Source of the DNA: Metopolophium dirhodum
Taxonomy: Eukaryota; Arthropoda; Insecta; Hemiptera; Aphididae
Length of the DNA: 64,000 nucleotides
NCBI RefSeq assembly: GCF_019925205.1
Contig: NC_083566.1
Span: forward strand, 22,258,001 to 22,322,000
Reading direction: 5' to 3'
Below the pieces are notes generated by a model, which searched no databases, was not told the DNA's origin, and saw only the letters and a program-made list of their open reading frames with translations. Below, piece by piece: positions 1 through 13,723 of the stretch (position 1 is the stretch's first letter; each line of letters opens with the position of its first letter). Made by a program: the position numbers and the translations under genes.

Positions 1-239
1 GATAGACAATGTTGATAATTTTGTTTAGAGACATATTTAAATTGGGTCAGAAATTTAATAATGCACATAAGATAAATTTAAACTTAATATTACATTATTA
101 AAATAAATAAATTGAATCATTTATTTTCACAATTTGATGTACCCCAAAACTTTGAAGATACTATAGGCATGCGTGTGTACAAAAAATTATAATTAAATTA
201 AAGTATAATTATTAATCAATTATTATAACAAATAATTAA

Positions 240-335
240 TCACGATTTATATTTTTTTTTTTTTTTTTATTGGGTAACCCGCGGCAACATAGGCTATTGG
301 GTGTGGGGGAGGGCACTGTAGGTTTTTAAATTACG
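240..335 (-). repeat. Dispersed repeat fragment (retroposon 3' end?)
   Basis: A poly-T run is followed by GTAACCCGCGGCAACATAGG then CTATTGGGTG and GTGGGGGAGGGCACTGTAGG, matching 22905-23085. With poly-T at one end, the complement looks like a poly-A-tailed retroposon end. Confidence 0.5.
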
Positions 336-1115
336 ATTTATATTGTAAACCTACTATATAGATGATATATGTATCCGATAGACGGCTATTTTTCACTTAA
401 AATGTAGTAGTAAAAAGGATGTTATTGTTACTTGTTAGTATTGATTATTGATAAATCGACTTTACAACGCAAGGCCGTTTCTAATTATTAAAATTTACAA
501 ATACATTATTTCTAATTTCTTTATGCACCAGTGCCTGAAAATAATGGACATTAGATTTATTTCCTAGTCAATATCGTATACTGTCTAATTTGATATCGGA
601 AATATCATTATTGACTAGGTAGTCATTTACGTTAATTCCTTAATTTACATCTTTGCCGGTAACATATACAAGTATAAAACTATAAAAGCATTCAATATGC
701 AGATACTGCAATTTATAGTGTATACCCAACACACCTATATATTTTTTTATTATTATTAATAGTATAATATATTATAACAATGTTTCAAAACAAATATATA
801 TATATTTAATTATTAAGTACCTAATAATGTTACATGACGTTAATGGTGTTCTGTCTTGAAGAGGAAGTCACTTATTAGCTTATAACTTATAATTCATTCG
901 CGTGTTGTTCATTACTAGACACTTTTGAACTAGGCATATTACACCTACACGTGTAATTGTTAATATTGAGTTCACAAATCAAAAATACTTTTGTCTTTTA
1001 CCAGTTACTATAGTATGTTAAGATAATAATATCTACTGTTGACGTAGTTATGGAAATTTGGTCTGCGGAGGAATATTATTTAGAGTACGTGCATCATGCA
1101 GAGATCGATAGGGAT

Positions 1116-1118
<3 letters not shown>

Positions 1119-1170
<52 letters not shown>
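1119..1170 (+). repeat. (CA)26 microsatellite
   Basis: An uninterrupted CA dinucleotide run directly visible in the sequence. Confidence 0.95.
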
Positions 1171-1172
<2 letters not shown>

Positions 1173-1904
1173 TTTTGAATACCGGATAGTTTAAATCAAA
1201 CCATTACTTCAAAGAAAACATATACTTCGATGAACATATTCTTTTTTTATAGAAGAACACATAAAAAAACGTATACAATAATACCTCTTTAGTTATAAAT
1301 TATTTTATAATATATTTACATGATGCATAATAGGTACCTACGGATAACTATAGAATTTTATTATATATTATATATATTCACATTTCATATTTCACAAACA
1401 AAATTAAATTAAATTAAATCCAAGTACTAAGGTTTATTTTCCAGTATTAACACATCTTCAAAAATTATGCAGAAGCATAACTGCAAATTGTGTTACTTAA
1501 AAATCATGAAATTTTTTGAAATATCTAATTTATACGTTTATTTACATAATATCTGCATATGCGAGTATAATAGGAACTTATAAATACATGAACTCGGGTT
1601 AGAATAGGAATTACCTAGTACCAAGTAATATTTTTTGAAGAGATATAAATTATCATAATACACTATATGAATTTGAATATTTGATAAGGGTTTATTAGTT
1701 TTTGAATAAATTTTAAAAATGAAAAAACATGTAGGTACAACAATAATAATGAACATATATTTTAAAACTACATTTTATTTGGAACATAGAGAAACGAGAA
1801 TACGAGATTGCAATATTATCATGTAAATAATAGCTTCAAATTTGAGAAGTATTCAATAGACTTGTCTTAACCTCATAGTTGTTTTTTTAATTTTAGAAAA
1901 TGAC

Positions 1905-2345
1905 TTAAGGGGATTCGATACTGTGATTTTCTGTTTTTGTCTAACACACGCGTGACTTGTATTTTAGACGTGTTTTTTGCCAAACATACCAATTTATCTA
2001 AGGAATTGATAAGAATTCTCAAAATAGATTTGAATTTGTCGTCAAGTCTATTTGAAATTGACTTTCCCACATTTTTGATATAATCCGCCAAATTTCTAAA
2101 AATGTCATATTAAAAAAGAGTATTTAAAAATTGTTATATTTCAATTTTTGGAGAAGTTAAAATCAAAAATTCAAAAATGTGGGAAAGTCGATTTCAAGAA
2201 GACTTGAAGACAAATTCAAATCTGTTTTTAGAATTCTTATCGCTTCATTAGATCAATTGGTATGTTTGGCAAAAAACACGTCTAAAATACTATGTCGCGC
2301 GTGTGTTAGACAAAAACAGAAAATCACGGTATCGAATCCCCTTAA
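1905..2345. mobile_element. Palindromic TTAA-bounded MITE (family A)
   Basis: Both ends are TTAA followed or preceded by GGGGATTCGATAC and its complement. The arms 1905-2078 and 2171-2345 are inverted copies of each other with scattered mismatches, around a loop of about 92 bp. Open frames on the two strands therefore translate to similar peptides (both contain VCLAKNTSKI), which reflects the inverted repeat and not two genes. TTAA ends suggest piggyBac-like mobilisation. No transposase is encoded. Confidence 0.75.
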
Positions 2346-5197
2346 CTGTCCGTTAGTAAAGTGAACAATTTGACGATTCGCCTTATATTCTATGACTAAA
2401 TCTAAGTTATATGTAATCTTACCTATATGATATAATCTAAAAGTGATATTTTGTATAAGTTTATAGTTTTGTACAGTTCAACAACTGACTATTTATTGTG
2501 GGCTGTGGGAGGCTTAACTTTTACAACAAAAAAGATAAAAAAAATAAAAGACAAATTCTTATTTTAGTTGATATGAATCAAAGGTAATCTTATGTAGGTA
2601 AAAAAAACAATTTTACTTGCTTTTATAAATTGCATATAATATAATAGCCAATAGGCATATCATTGTAATATTATATTAAATGTTTTTTTTTTTTTTATTT
2701 TTATAATTTTTATTTACAATCTGTTACAATAAAATGAACAATAAGTAAAATAGATAATAGAATAAGTGGCTTGAGGAAAGGACGGATTTAAGAAGCCTTC
2801 CAGTGAAGACACTTTGTCAAATATTAAATGTAATTTAGATTTTCTACGTACTAAATTGTTTAAAGAAGATTTTAAACACTAATACAAATGTACATTAAAG
2901 AGAAATTATTAACGTCGTTGTGAAAAAAAATTGTCGAAGGAAAGATTACACTATAGATTAACTAAACATATAGCAGAGCTGACATTTTTATGGTGTTTTC
3001 TGTTGCGTAAAAAATATATATAAAACTCAAGAGCCAGGTACTCGCTGAATCTCGAGAATTAATTTAAATTATGGAACCAGTGCAGAAAACTAATATTATG
3101 ATTTTCAGTTATAAATTATATAATAACCATTATTTACTCATCTCGGAAAATGTAACTTGAAAGTGTGCAATTTAATTTTAGATTTACAATTTATAAAAGC
3201 AATTTATTGATCAATTTATTTATGAAAATACAAAGTAAAAATGCGTATTTTCAAATACAATTAATTAACACACGACCTAACTAATAAACATACCGAAGCA
3301 GTACTAAAGATTCTTTCTTATATAATATTTGTGCATATAATATATTATATTGTTTATTGTAATATACCTAAATATGGTTACGCAATATACAATTATAATA
3401 TTATGTTTGAAAGTGTATACTACACGAGAGTATTTATTACTAGTAATATATAAAATTACTTAGTTTTACATTATGTTATATTGTTTTCTCAAATGTCTAT
3501 AAATTGTTTTGTAAAACTTTTAGAAAATCCTTAAAGTTTTGTTTTCTTAAAAATATTCCTAAACTAATTAATATATAATATGATTTCAAAGCATTTAATA
3601 ATAACACACAGCAACTGCATATTACACACATGGACAATAATTTAAGTAAAAATTAAAATTGTATATTAGCCGCATAGAAAGGTAATTTCCGAATCACCCT
3701 TTTCGAGACGGAATACGGAAATCTATCACCGTTACAGTTATACTTAATTAGTAGGTATTGTGAATTTCTGTAACTTAATATTAATGATGACGATTATTAA
3801 ACCATTATTATACGTGCAATAAGTTAAATCAAGATGTAAAGCATAGGTACGTCGATATAATATAGGTGAAAAAAGGATTTTTGAAATTACTCTACAAATG
3901 GTTTCTACTATCATTCATAAACCATATATAGACTTCCCTCTTCCCTAACACATATAATCAAAAATAATAGCAAATTGTATGTAAAATAATGATGAGACAC
4001 ATTCGAAATGAAAATATTTTAATTTCAAATACAATTTTACGTCCAACTATACCTACGCGTTAGTTAAAATTTTAAAAGAGGGACGACAAGATTTTCATTA
4101 GTATATGACCATAGTAAATATTATTAACAGAAATAAGATGGTAGTTTAAGTAAAAATATTGTTATTGGTAATACGGCTATACGATATAATAAATTATACT
4201 AATATTCCGTGTTAATTGCATTGAACATCTATACACTGATGTTATTAATGAACGGCTTAAAAAATTAGTCAAACCTATGTTTTTGGACTTGGAACAACAT
4301 TTTGTATGATTTGTTTCAAAAGATTTTCGTTGATATTTCAACAGCTGATACAGAGAAAATACTTTCACATTTTCTAAAACGACCGATCACTATTATAGTT
4401 ATATATGTATCATGTTCATGTATGCGATTAACATGTTTGATAGAATCTATTTTATTGATTGAAATTTGATTCCTAAGTATATTGTTATAAAATATTAAAA
4501 TGTATAAAGTATATTTATATTATAACAAACATAGTATTTAAATTTAAACCAATAAAGTATAGCTGATTATAACAAACATAATATTATATATAGGTACAAA
4601 AAGTATGTATTTTTTGTTTTATATCAGTTACTTGTAAATGTATAAACGAATAGGAAATACAGAAAACCATTCATATAAAATCGTTTCGGTGTAAAATATT
4701 AATGTTGAAATAATAATAATAATAAATTGACTGTCCGTAATTCGTTAAGGACCAAAGGATGAAAATCAATACAGTAGGAATAAGCATTAAAGGTTTACCT
4801 TTGTACGATTTGCTCAACTTTAAATCAGTGATCACCTAACCGATAGGTCCTAACGTATCAGTATAACATGGGACTTGAGTCTTAACAGCGACCGTGATAA
4901 ACCTGCCAGCGTAAGCACCCTCGTCAAACTCAAAACGGGATAAAGATATCTGGAGGCCGCATAAAATTATTTCGAGGATTAAGTTTATGTTGCGTAATAT
5001 ATCATATTGTTATCGTTTACCATAATATGTGTAAACCGTTTATAAAAACACGTGTATTATTTAGATTTCAAAAATGTGTGAAAGAATAATATTTTAACGA
5101 ATTTCTCCGTATATATTATAAAACAATAATATACTTGAGCCTTTTCATTATAGTTTTAGAGCCAACACATATACCAACGATATAATGTCAAGTTCAC

Positions 5198-5460
5198 AGA
5201 GCTGCTGATACTATCTCTACATCGCTCGAAAACAAAGTTTATGGCACCAGTGTCTTTTTAGACGTATAATGTCAGGCTTTTGACAAAGTATCGCATACCA
5301 AAGCCTCCTTACATTTATATCCTTTACATTTTTGCCCCTACTCTCTTCATTTAAATTTAACTATACTGTACGGACCGTTACTTCAAAGTACGATACTGTT
5401 CGGTAACCTCCGTGGTACAGCGATATTACACATATTAACGCTGGATAATCTGGTATTATT
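5198..5460 (+). pseudogene. Decayed jockey-like LINE reverse-transcriptase fragment
   Basis: The plus-strand translation reads NKVYGTSVFLDV, a stop, then CQAFDKVSH, followed by a Leu-rich stretch. VFLDvxxAFDKVxH is the conserved RT block of jockey/F-type non-LTR retrotransposons. The in-frame stop, missing flanking domains and short length show a dead fragment. Confidence 0.55.
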
Positions 5461-5682
5461 TCATCTAAATAGGGTACCCCTCCCTTCCCCCCAGCCTAAT
5501 GAATCACTAATGGATGGCTCTAATCACGTAACTCTAATTTGTATTTTTCCTCCCCCTCCCCCATTATCACAAATACTTGTTAGTTATTAGTATAGATTGT
5601 ATGTATTCTTAAATTCTTATAAACAAAAATTACTTTATTATGTAATAATACGTCACATAACGTAATTATTAGTCTCATGTCC

Positions 5683-5770
5683 ATATATATGCATAGTCAA
5701 TTTATGTATCACATAAGGCATGGTTTAACATGTCTTATGTGACAAATACTTAACTATGCATACGGGCATA
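5683..5770. repeat. Hairpin-forming inverted repeat
   Basis: The core TCACATAAGGCATGG / CATGTCTTATGTGA with a 5-bp loop (5709-5742) extends outward through imperfect arms (TGCATAGTCAATTTATG against CATAGTTAAGTATT) to about 40 bp per arm. The size is like a small MITE or a small-RNA hairpin. No other copy was noticed. Confidence 0.45.
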
Positions 5771-6289
5771 TATTATATATGCATATACTATTATACTGCC
5801 CAACATTGAAATAAAATGTTTCGTATATACTTTAATAATATTATTATACTGTTTCTCATGATATATATACGCATGAATAGGATACGACCTACAAACTACA
5901 GATCAAGTTATAATAATCATTTAAAAAGCTCCCAAATTTGTGCAAAATTTAGTTAAATTATGCACAACAACAGCATCTCTGACGACTAACAATATTATCA
6001 GACCACAATAAGAGCTATTAATAATAAAACAGACCACTACAGAACTTTGGAGCCCTGTTAAATTTCGATATTTCCAATAATATTCAAATATAATTAGGTT
6101 AGCCTTAAAATGTAGTCAAGACTCGCGATGGTAGTGTCGAATACGGTGCGAGATTTTACGTATAATAATATATTATATATTATATTATCATTTTACTGAC
6201 GTCTTCTCGTTATCAACCGATGGCTTCGACGTGAAGAATCAAAAAACCAAAAAAGTATATTCAAATAATATTGTAATAATAACAATATT

Positions 6290-6630
6290 TTTAGTCCGTC
6301 GCCACTGCGCGTTATTAATTTTTTTTTCGCTCGTCCGTTCGCAGCACTAGGCGGCTACGGCGCACGCGACGGATTGATTGCGTGGTCCGATTAAAATTTC
6401 GAATTTATTTATACCACCGCCAGCTGCTGTGGTATACGCGTAGTTCGTTCGTTTCCTACGCCGCGCAAAGGGGCAAGGTCGGCCGTGTAAAAGCAATAAT
6501 ATCGCAAGAGATGACTTGCGGCTCCGGCGACGGAGCTGTCTAGAAATAGACGGTCGCGGCGCGGCGCACAGACTTAGGCCCCGGCGGCGTCGGTGGTCAG
6601 GCGCCACGCGATTGCGATTATTATTAATAT
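6290..6630. promoter_or_regulatory. CpG-rich block of unknown role
   Basis: A short G+C-rich island rich in CG dinucleotides within A+T-rich DNA. The 86-codon minus-strand frame (6347-6607) is Arg-rich and looks compositional. No splice sites define a coding exon. Confidence 0.2.
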
Positions 6631-8309
6631 ATTTATTACTATCTTAACGACGACGACAATAATATTACAGACAACAACAATGATGACAGTATCGTCTCGA
6701 GTGTCAGCTTACTGATTTTTCACTCACGAATGTCGACAAAATATCGTCCGAGCAGTTTGATGTTTCCGAAGCTCGTTGCTGTTTTTTTTTTTTAAATCGA
6801 TATATTTTTATCGCCTCGGGGTTATAGACGAGAAACAATAACATGAACAAACCATACGCCACGAAATGAAATGGTTGTTACGATTACCGAGCTATTGCAT
6901 GTGTCACTACAGTTATAGCTGTGGAGCGAAAATAACAAACAGTAATCACATCAATTTGAGGTATATATGTAGTACAGCATTAGCTCCGCGGGCATGGCGA
7001 ATGTGGCGGTCGTCAAGAGTTTTTTTAAAACGACTGAACGATACGCGTACCTACATCAACAATAAATACATAACGATAAATTGTGTGCGCTACATTATTA
7101 TTTTTTATTTATTATTAATTAATAATAGACCACTATCACGTTAATTGCACATTAGTTAGGTATTACTTATGTTGTATATTAAATTATTATAAGAGGTATG
7201 TAAGTTATACCTATACGCAAGTACGCAACATTGGTAAATATCAAGCTTGTATTGAGTCAAATTGATTTTCAATGTTTAGCTAAATATACTATACTGTAAG
7301 AATACTGTCTTTTTAATTTAAAAATAACATTGTTTTTACTAATGCACTATAATATCACAATCCCTCCTCTGAACTACTACACCTCACGAAATTTTTTTTT
7401 CTAACAGTATCTATATTTAATAATAATCATCTGGGGCATTGATTATTTTTTAGTGGAGTAGAATCTTATTACTATATAACAGCGACGGAAAGAACGGTGA
7501 AAAACTGAAGAGTATATTATGCGTAAATGGTGAACATCAGTTTAAAAATCAAAAACAAATCAGCCAAAATACCTATTTTATGCAACATTGAGTGTATTTA
7601 AAACAAGCTGCATTCCATTGTTTCGTACACAATATTATTATGTATAATATATACTATGTCCGCCATAATATGTCATAATATACACATTACACACGGAGTT
7701 CGTGTTGTAGATTATAATTTTTGTTTTAATTCTCTGGATACATTTAGGTCATGTGTACATAATATAGGTATTCAAATATTTTTATATGTAGTTACGCAGT
7801 GTATTATAATGTGTTAAACGTGTCGTTAGGTTATTGTTGCGTTGTTTTGTTCCAAATTGCCTGTAATATTGTAATACTATTAAGCCCGTGGGGTATGAGC
7901 ATCAGTACAAAAAATGAATCCAAATAACATCGTAAACATTAAAATAGTAAATTTTATGAGAAAAAAAACAATCAAAGTATAACCTGTCTAAACGTACCCA
8001 GAAAGCTAGGGCAATAAAACGGTATACTATTTAGATTTTAGAGAAAAATAATTAATCATATCATATGCAATCGGCCGTCTAGAGGATTTCTTTTGGCACA
8101 CATATGCGATAAACATGCTCCAAACAAACACTGGAACACACCTGCAAGATTATTTACATCATATTATAATTTATATAATATTACCTATTAGGGTTTCGAA
8201 TTATAAAATAATATTTCAGTGAAATTATGAAAAATATAATATAATATGTTCCTTAATAATCCGTATTCTATTCCGTATCCTGTAAGTTATTTAATTTTCG
8301 TATTGATTA

Positions 8310-8975
8310 GACTAGTCGTGCCTCTAAAACAAGACTGCAAATCTATAGTTTTGACTTTTGATAAAAAGTGGTTTGAAGTTTGAATCTAAGATATTTTAAA
8401 GAGTTCTTTAAATATCCTACCTATATGCGTTTGAAACTAAAAACTTAAATACTTGCAACGTACTTTACAAATACCTGAAATACTATTTTAATCTCAAAAA
8501 GTTAAACTTGTGGCCTTATACAATTTTTTTAGGGCAAGGAATGACTGCCATATTTTGAAATGTGGCTGTATTTCATATATAAATTGATTTTAAGACAGCC
8601 ATATACTAAAATATGGGTTTGTTGAATTATTTCATATTGTACCTGCAATATCACAAATTATAAAATGCAATACGGCCACAACTTTAAATATTGCTAGAAC
8701 GCCACAAATTGAAAGAAGACAGTCTTGAATTTTTACTTCGGTGATTAATTGGATAAATTAAAATAAGTATACTGTCATAAAGTAAATATGGCCTCTTGCT
8801 TTGAAAATTAGCGAAAAGTTCAATACTGACACATATTTTTAGTAAATAAAATGATATTGAATGTGGGCGTTCTTGCAGATATTTTGTATTTTTTCACTAT
8901 AAGAAAGAAATCATAACACAAAATATATGAATTTTGAGTTGTGACAGTTTATTCTAGAGGTGCGTAGTGATAACA
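8310..8975. mobile_element. Putative non-autonomous DNA transposon with imperfect TIRs
   Basis: The left end CTAGTCGTGCCTCTAAAAC and the right end, read in complement, CTACGCACCTCTAGAATAAAC match imperfectly over about 25 bp. The interior has smaller inverted segments around CCATATTTTGAAATGTGGC. No coding capacity is seen. Boundaries and class are uncertain. Confidence 0.35.
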
Positions 8976-9500
8976 CATAGAAAATAATGGTAATGAATAA
9001 GACGTGGTTCAGGAATTATCTTGCTAATGTAGTATATAACTTGTTAGTTGTTATTACATATAAATTGGGTTATGTTAGGCTAGGTTACCAAAGTTTTTCT
9101 TTATTAATAACTTGGTGAGTAGGTTAGGTTAGGTTAACCTACCTAAAATATTAATAAAATAACGTAAAAAATAACGTATTTTATAATTTGAAATAATCAT
9201 CAAACAATATTAATTTACAAATTAATAAATATTAAATATAAAAAAAAATGTATTTTAGTTTAAAATGTGTTTTGACATTGTTGTTAAGTTTAATTGTTTT
9301 ATATAGATGTAGACATAAATCTGTAAAGCAACTTCTACATTGTATGTCAAAGGTATATCTTTGTTTCATTTAGTAAACATACTTTTAAAAATGTTCTCTC
9401 GCGAGAATAAAAAAAGATCATCAAGTGAATACTAAACGTGGAATTAAATTTTTTTTTTTAAATTATTTAATTTTTTACAAATAAAAAAAGTTATTTTTCG

Positions 9501-9836
9501 CTAGATTTTCATTTAGCGAGGTAGATTTCTGAAACTGAAGAACGGATTTTGTTGTTTGGGGTCTTGTTAGATTCACATTGGTTAGGAGAAGTGCAGTGAA
9601 GATTTTCAGAACTTTATCTCCAATCGTTAATTCACTACAAAGCTGTAAAGCTGAAAAACATCAAAAAACGCCCAATAAAATTTCTTTTAATTTTTTTTTA
9701 TGTTCTGTAGTGAATTAACTATTAAAAGATAAAGTTCTGAAAGTCTTCACTGCAGTTTTCCTAACCAATGTAAATCTAACAAGACCCCAAACAATGAAAT
9801 CCGCTTTCGGAAATCTATCTCACTAAATGAAAATGA
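9501..9836. repeat. Long inverted repeat (arms about 135 bp)
   Basis: Arms 9501-9640 and 9705-9836 are complementary with few mismatches, sharing GTTTGGGGTCTTGTTAGATT, ACATTGGTTAGGA, GCAGTGAAGA and TTAATTCACTACA. The loop is about 65 bp. It is probably a palindromic MITE; clear termini and target duplications were not found. Confidence 0.65.
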
Positions 9837-11278
9837 AAATTATTTTTTGTGGGGCTGTTCACACAGACATTTTTCTGGATTCAAATTGTTATACCGCTTG
9901 GGTATGATATAAGTTAATAAATTTCTAAAAATTAAAAATCAAGACATTTTACATGCCGATCCCTGACTTGGCAAGCGTTTTTAATTTAAGGTTAATTTTT
10001 TATTCATATAACTAAAATATGAATACATTAGTAAATTAATAATATTATTTTGAACGACACTATGTTTTTATTTGTATTTTATATACAACCTTAACGCAAT
10101 GAGTAGGTTACCTATTTAAATGAATCAGATAATACTTTATTATATAATAGCGTATTATATTATACTACCTGAGAGGCTGAGTGGTATTTTGCAATACAAG
10201 CCAGGAATATAACATGTTTAATGAGCTTCTGACAAGTGTCCAGCTTATATATACGTCAGTGATATACTCGTATAAATCAGTTTAAAAATTAAAAATGTTA
10301 ATAATTATAAAAGGTATTTGGTACAATATAAACTATAAAGATATTAGCGTCGTCATTCGACGATAAACTTAGACGCCGAGTAAACCGGAAGCAATGTTTT
10401 ATTTGTATCACAACATGACGAACATTCGCATAACAAAATCCCTGAATTAGTCCAATTATATTACGGCAAATTAATATCTACAGTATTGGCTCCATATATT
10501 GTTGTCGTTATGTTTTTTGTACACAACAACATATTTCAAGACGTAAAAATCTAAAGATGTAAAACGTGGCAAACACTTTCTTAACAAATCCGCGATGTAA
10601 ACATTTTGCGTATATATACTTCCCGGCGGGCATAGGAAGTGTGGACTTGTGGTGTTATGCGTCTCGGTGGCCGCTACATTTAGGTCGATAAAATATACAA
10701 AAATGTTTCTTCTTTACTGTATTTATACATGAATATAATAAATAAATCAATCGTTTGAGAAAAAGGCAAACAAATGATGAAACAACACGGACTGCACCAA
10801 AAAAAGGCCTGACAAAATGTAGCTACCTTTAGCTAGGAATCTAATATAAGTAATAACATGCTCGAGCACGATCGTTATTAAAATGAATATTATGCATGTG
10901 TTTATCCCGCGCTTACGATTACCCATAGTGTACAGTCTTCTAATTTAGTGTTTATAATACCTTAATTATTAATATTTAAAGATTTAACAACTTCAAAAAA
11001 AAAAAAAACTAAACGAACATTGATGAGTTTCATGTATGCATCTGTTATACGAGACTGTCCAGTGGACATTATTAGAGCTATCGATTTGAAATTTTGAGGG
11101 TAGATTAATATTATAATTTCACCGTGCACTAAGAAAGGATTTTTCAAAAATTAAAGGGGTTAAAATCGGAAAAAAACAAAATTTTACGTGTAAATTGTAT
11201 ACCTGTATACGTAAATGGTTGGTATTGGTAAAAGAAAAATAATTAGTAGAAAAATTAGTATTTATTTATTATTATTGG

Positions 11279-11490
11279 TTGCCATTAATGGCAATTAACC
11301 CTGGTTATTCGGGCAAACCAGGTACAAGCTTGCATCGAATTTTTGAACATTACCTACCCGGGTGGCCGAGTTGCAATATTATTGCAATAATTTACACCCA
11401 AAAGGAGTTGAATAATCATAATTTTTTTAAGGGTTGCCATTTTTTACGGGCAACAAAGTGCACGGGATCAGCTAGTACTGTATATTACGA
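11279..11490 (-). repeat. Short dispersed repeat, copy 1
   Basis: Read on the minus strand it starts CTAGCTGATCCCGTGCACTT then TGTTGCCCGT, and shares about 200 bp of order with 52786-52990, including TTGTTGAATAATCATAA-like and GCTTGTAC blocks. It resembles the widespread insect 'CTAGCTGACCC...GCCCGT' short repeats. The small open frame at 11279-11509 is a by-product of this repeat. Confidence 0.55.
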
Positions 11491-11746
11491 TTTACGACCT
11501 AATGCTTAACCCGAATTATGTTTAGAGTGTATATTAGAGCTTGTAATATATTACTATAGTATTAATTAATTATACATAAGTATAACGTTTCAAACAATTC
11601 AAACAATATTTGAGTAACGTTTGACTTTTCTATAGTACCTATGTACCTTCCTAAAGTGTATAAAACTATAAACAACTCAGACATAAGATTGTGTTATATG
11701 CGTATACCTACTATTGTGTCAAACATGTACACAATAACACTTATTA

Positions 11747-11902
11747 TGGCTCGGTGTGGCGCGGTGTTTGCATTCAGTCACGAATGTGCTCTACCTAACC
11801 GAACTAGTGTTCTCGAATGGGTGACCATCCTGGATTTTTAGTGACAAATCCTTGCCATACATACACACACGTGTTCAAACCAACAGTACCCTCCCACCAC
11901 AG
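11747..11902 (+). repeat. 5S-rRNA-like SINE, copy 1
   Basis: It contains CGAATGGGTGACCATCCTGG, close to the 5S rRNA segment around GGATGGGTGACC, followed by a tail TTTTAGTGACAAATCC...CCTCCCACCAC shared with 35840-36002. Such 5S-headed elements are SINE3-type retroposons transcribed by RNA polymerase III. Assignment rests on this short match and the second copy. Confidence 0.45.
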
Positions 11903-13276
11903 TAACAAGATAAATTTCAAATAAAAAAAAATAATCATTTAAAAGAGGTTGCTTTCAAAATATTATTCTGAATGGAACTCGATTTAAAAAAATTGGGAAA
12001 AATGAAACCACACTAAAACCAACATACCACTAGGGATTTGCGTAGCATATAGATATAACGTGTTGTTTAGAAAATGTAATTTTTAACTGTTTGTAATTAC
12101 TAACTAGTATAATAATATGAAATGTGTGGTACATATCGAACTTTTTATGTTCATAATCACTGACAAAATCCATTCATTATTATAAGTACGTATACCTATG
12201 AATTGTATAGGTACCTATTAAAATTTTTAAATCGTCCTTATAAACTTAAACAAAAGCTTGTAACATAGATAAAACAAAAAAAAAAACATCGGATCAATCA
12301 TAATTAACATATTAGAAGCAAGGTCAAATGTTTAAATAATCGATATATTATTAGAAAACAACTTATTATTCCAATTATTGTGGGTCAAAAGAGCTGCGAA
12401 CGTCAGTGGTTCAGGCCAAACCGATATTTTCAGTAATAAAAAATGATAGTGTCTGATCATAAAAATGCTCAATTAGCGATGCTTTCTATGAACTTGACTA
12501 ATAAACAATTTAATATTTCCGTTAACTTTCTAGGATATGAAAGCCGATAGTGTGAAATATAAGAAATATATCTAGATGACAAAAATAATGGTCCTATAGC
12601 GATTTGAGTTGAATGGATGGGAATAACATTGGTTAATAGTCCAAAGTGAACAATTATCAAAGATTGTAATGTGTTTCTTTTTTGTGTGTTTGTATCATGC
12701 AGAATATTTTATTAATCTTGGTATATATTTAACCTAACTATTTTGGATTAAAAAAAAAAAATACTGAAGACTGTTGAGTCAATAAAAAAAGTCAAGCTCT
12801 TATTTTGAGTGTAGAGACTATAACTCAGACTCTAAAGTTAGATACAACCAAAAGAAAAAAAACCCGATAAAATTCGGTGTTATTAAAATGGAAGATCTTG
12901 AAACCTTGATCGCGAAAAACAAAAATCGTGCCAAATCAATAATTCATCTAGATTCTTGATAGAGTTATCTTTTTTTTTACTATAAAGTTTATTAATATTT
13001 ACATATCTGAAACATCGTTGTATAAAGTTTTAGAATTTAGTAAAGTCGATTTAAAATAAAATTCTAATACAATAGTAAATGTTGTCTAAGAAAGTCCAAG
13101 TATTCTTGTCGAGACGTATATAGGGGTAGGAATTATATATTATATATACCTATAGGCTATAGATATATAAATCTATAATATTTTTATACTAGGTAGGTAG
13201 GTATAGGTACGTTAAGTTCAATCAAACCCATCACGTGCATTTCAGGTATTTTTTAGTGTAGGTACTAGAAATCGTC

Positions 13277-13723
13277 TGAAGAGAACGCCACACTCGCATG
13301 TATTTTTTCCTAGTTACAAGCGTACAACACGTCAAATTTAACGTTCACAATAATCGATCTAACTCTGTTATTTTTAAAATTAGAGTGAATGAACTAATCA
13401 TACAATTAAAAGGTAAGATTATTATCCATGACAACTATTAGTAGTTTTTATTTATATTTTAATTACAATATGCAAGTTATGAGCATTTTAAAACTATAAT
13501 TTTTTATACATTTTAAAATCATCATAGTTTGCTTTAAAATCAATAAATTTAATAAAATTCCTCAGGATGCCCTTGGTAATCTTACTATTACATTGTGTAG
13601 TAAATTAATTCACTCTAATTTTAAATAGAACAGAGCAAATTGGATTATTGTGAACGTATAATTTTCTATGTTGTATACGTTTGTAGGACGGAGACAACAC
13701 ATGTGGGTGTGTCATCATCTTAA
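13277..13723. mobile_element. Inverted-repeat MITE (family B)
   Basis: Outer arms (GAAGAGAACGCCACACTCGC... and the complement of the block ending TGTGTCATCATCTTAA) and inner arms (ACGTTCACAATAATC, AAAATTAGAGTGAAT) are inverted copies. The right end keeps TTAA; the left end has decayed to CTGAAG. It shares internal sequence with 26567-26812. Confidence 0.6.

Noticed and set aside
1873..2364. Two similar peptides on opposite strands as a divergent gene pair
   Set aside because: They are the two arms of a palindromic TTAA element; similarity comes from the inverted repeat.
4177..4368. A 63-codon minus-strand frame of ordinary protein-like composition
   Set aside because: It matches no family I know, lacks splice context, and its length is not unusual for random A+T-rich sequence.
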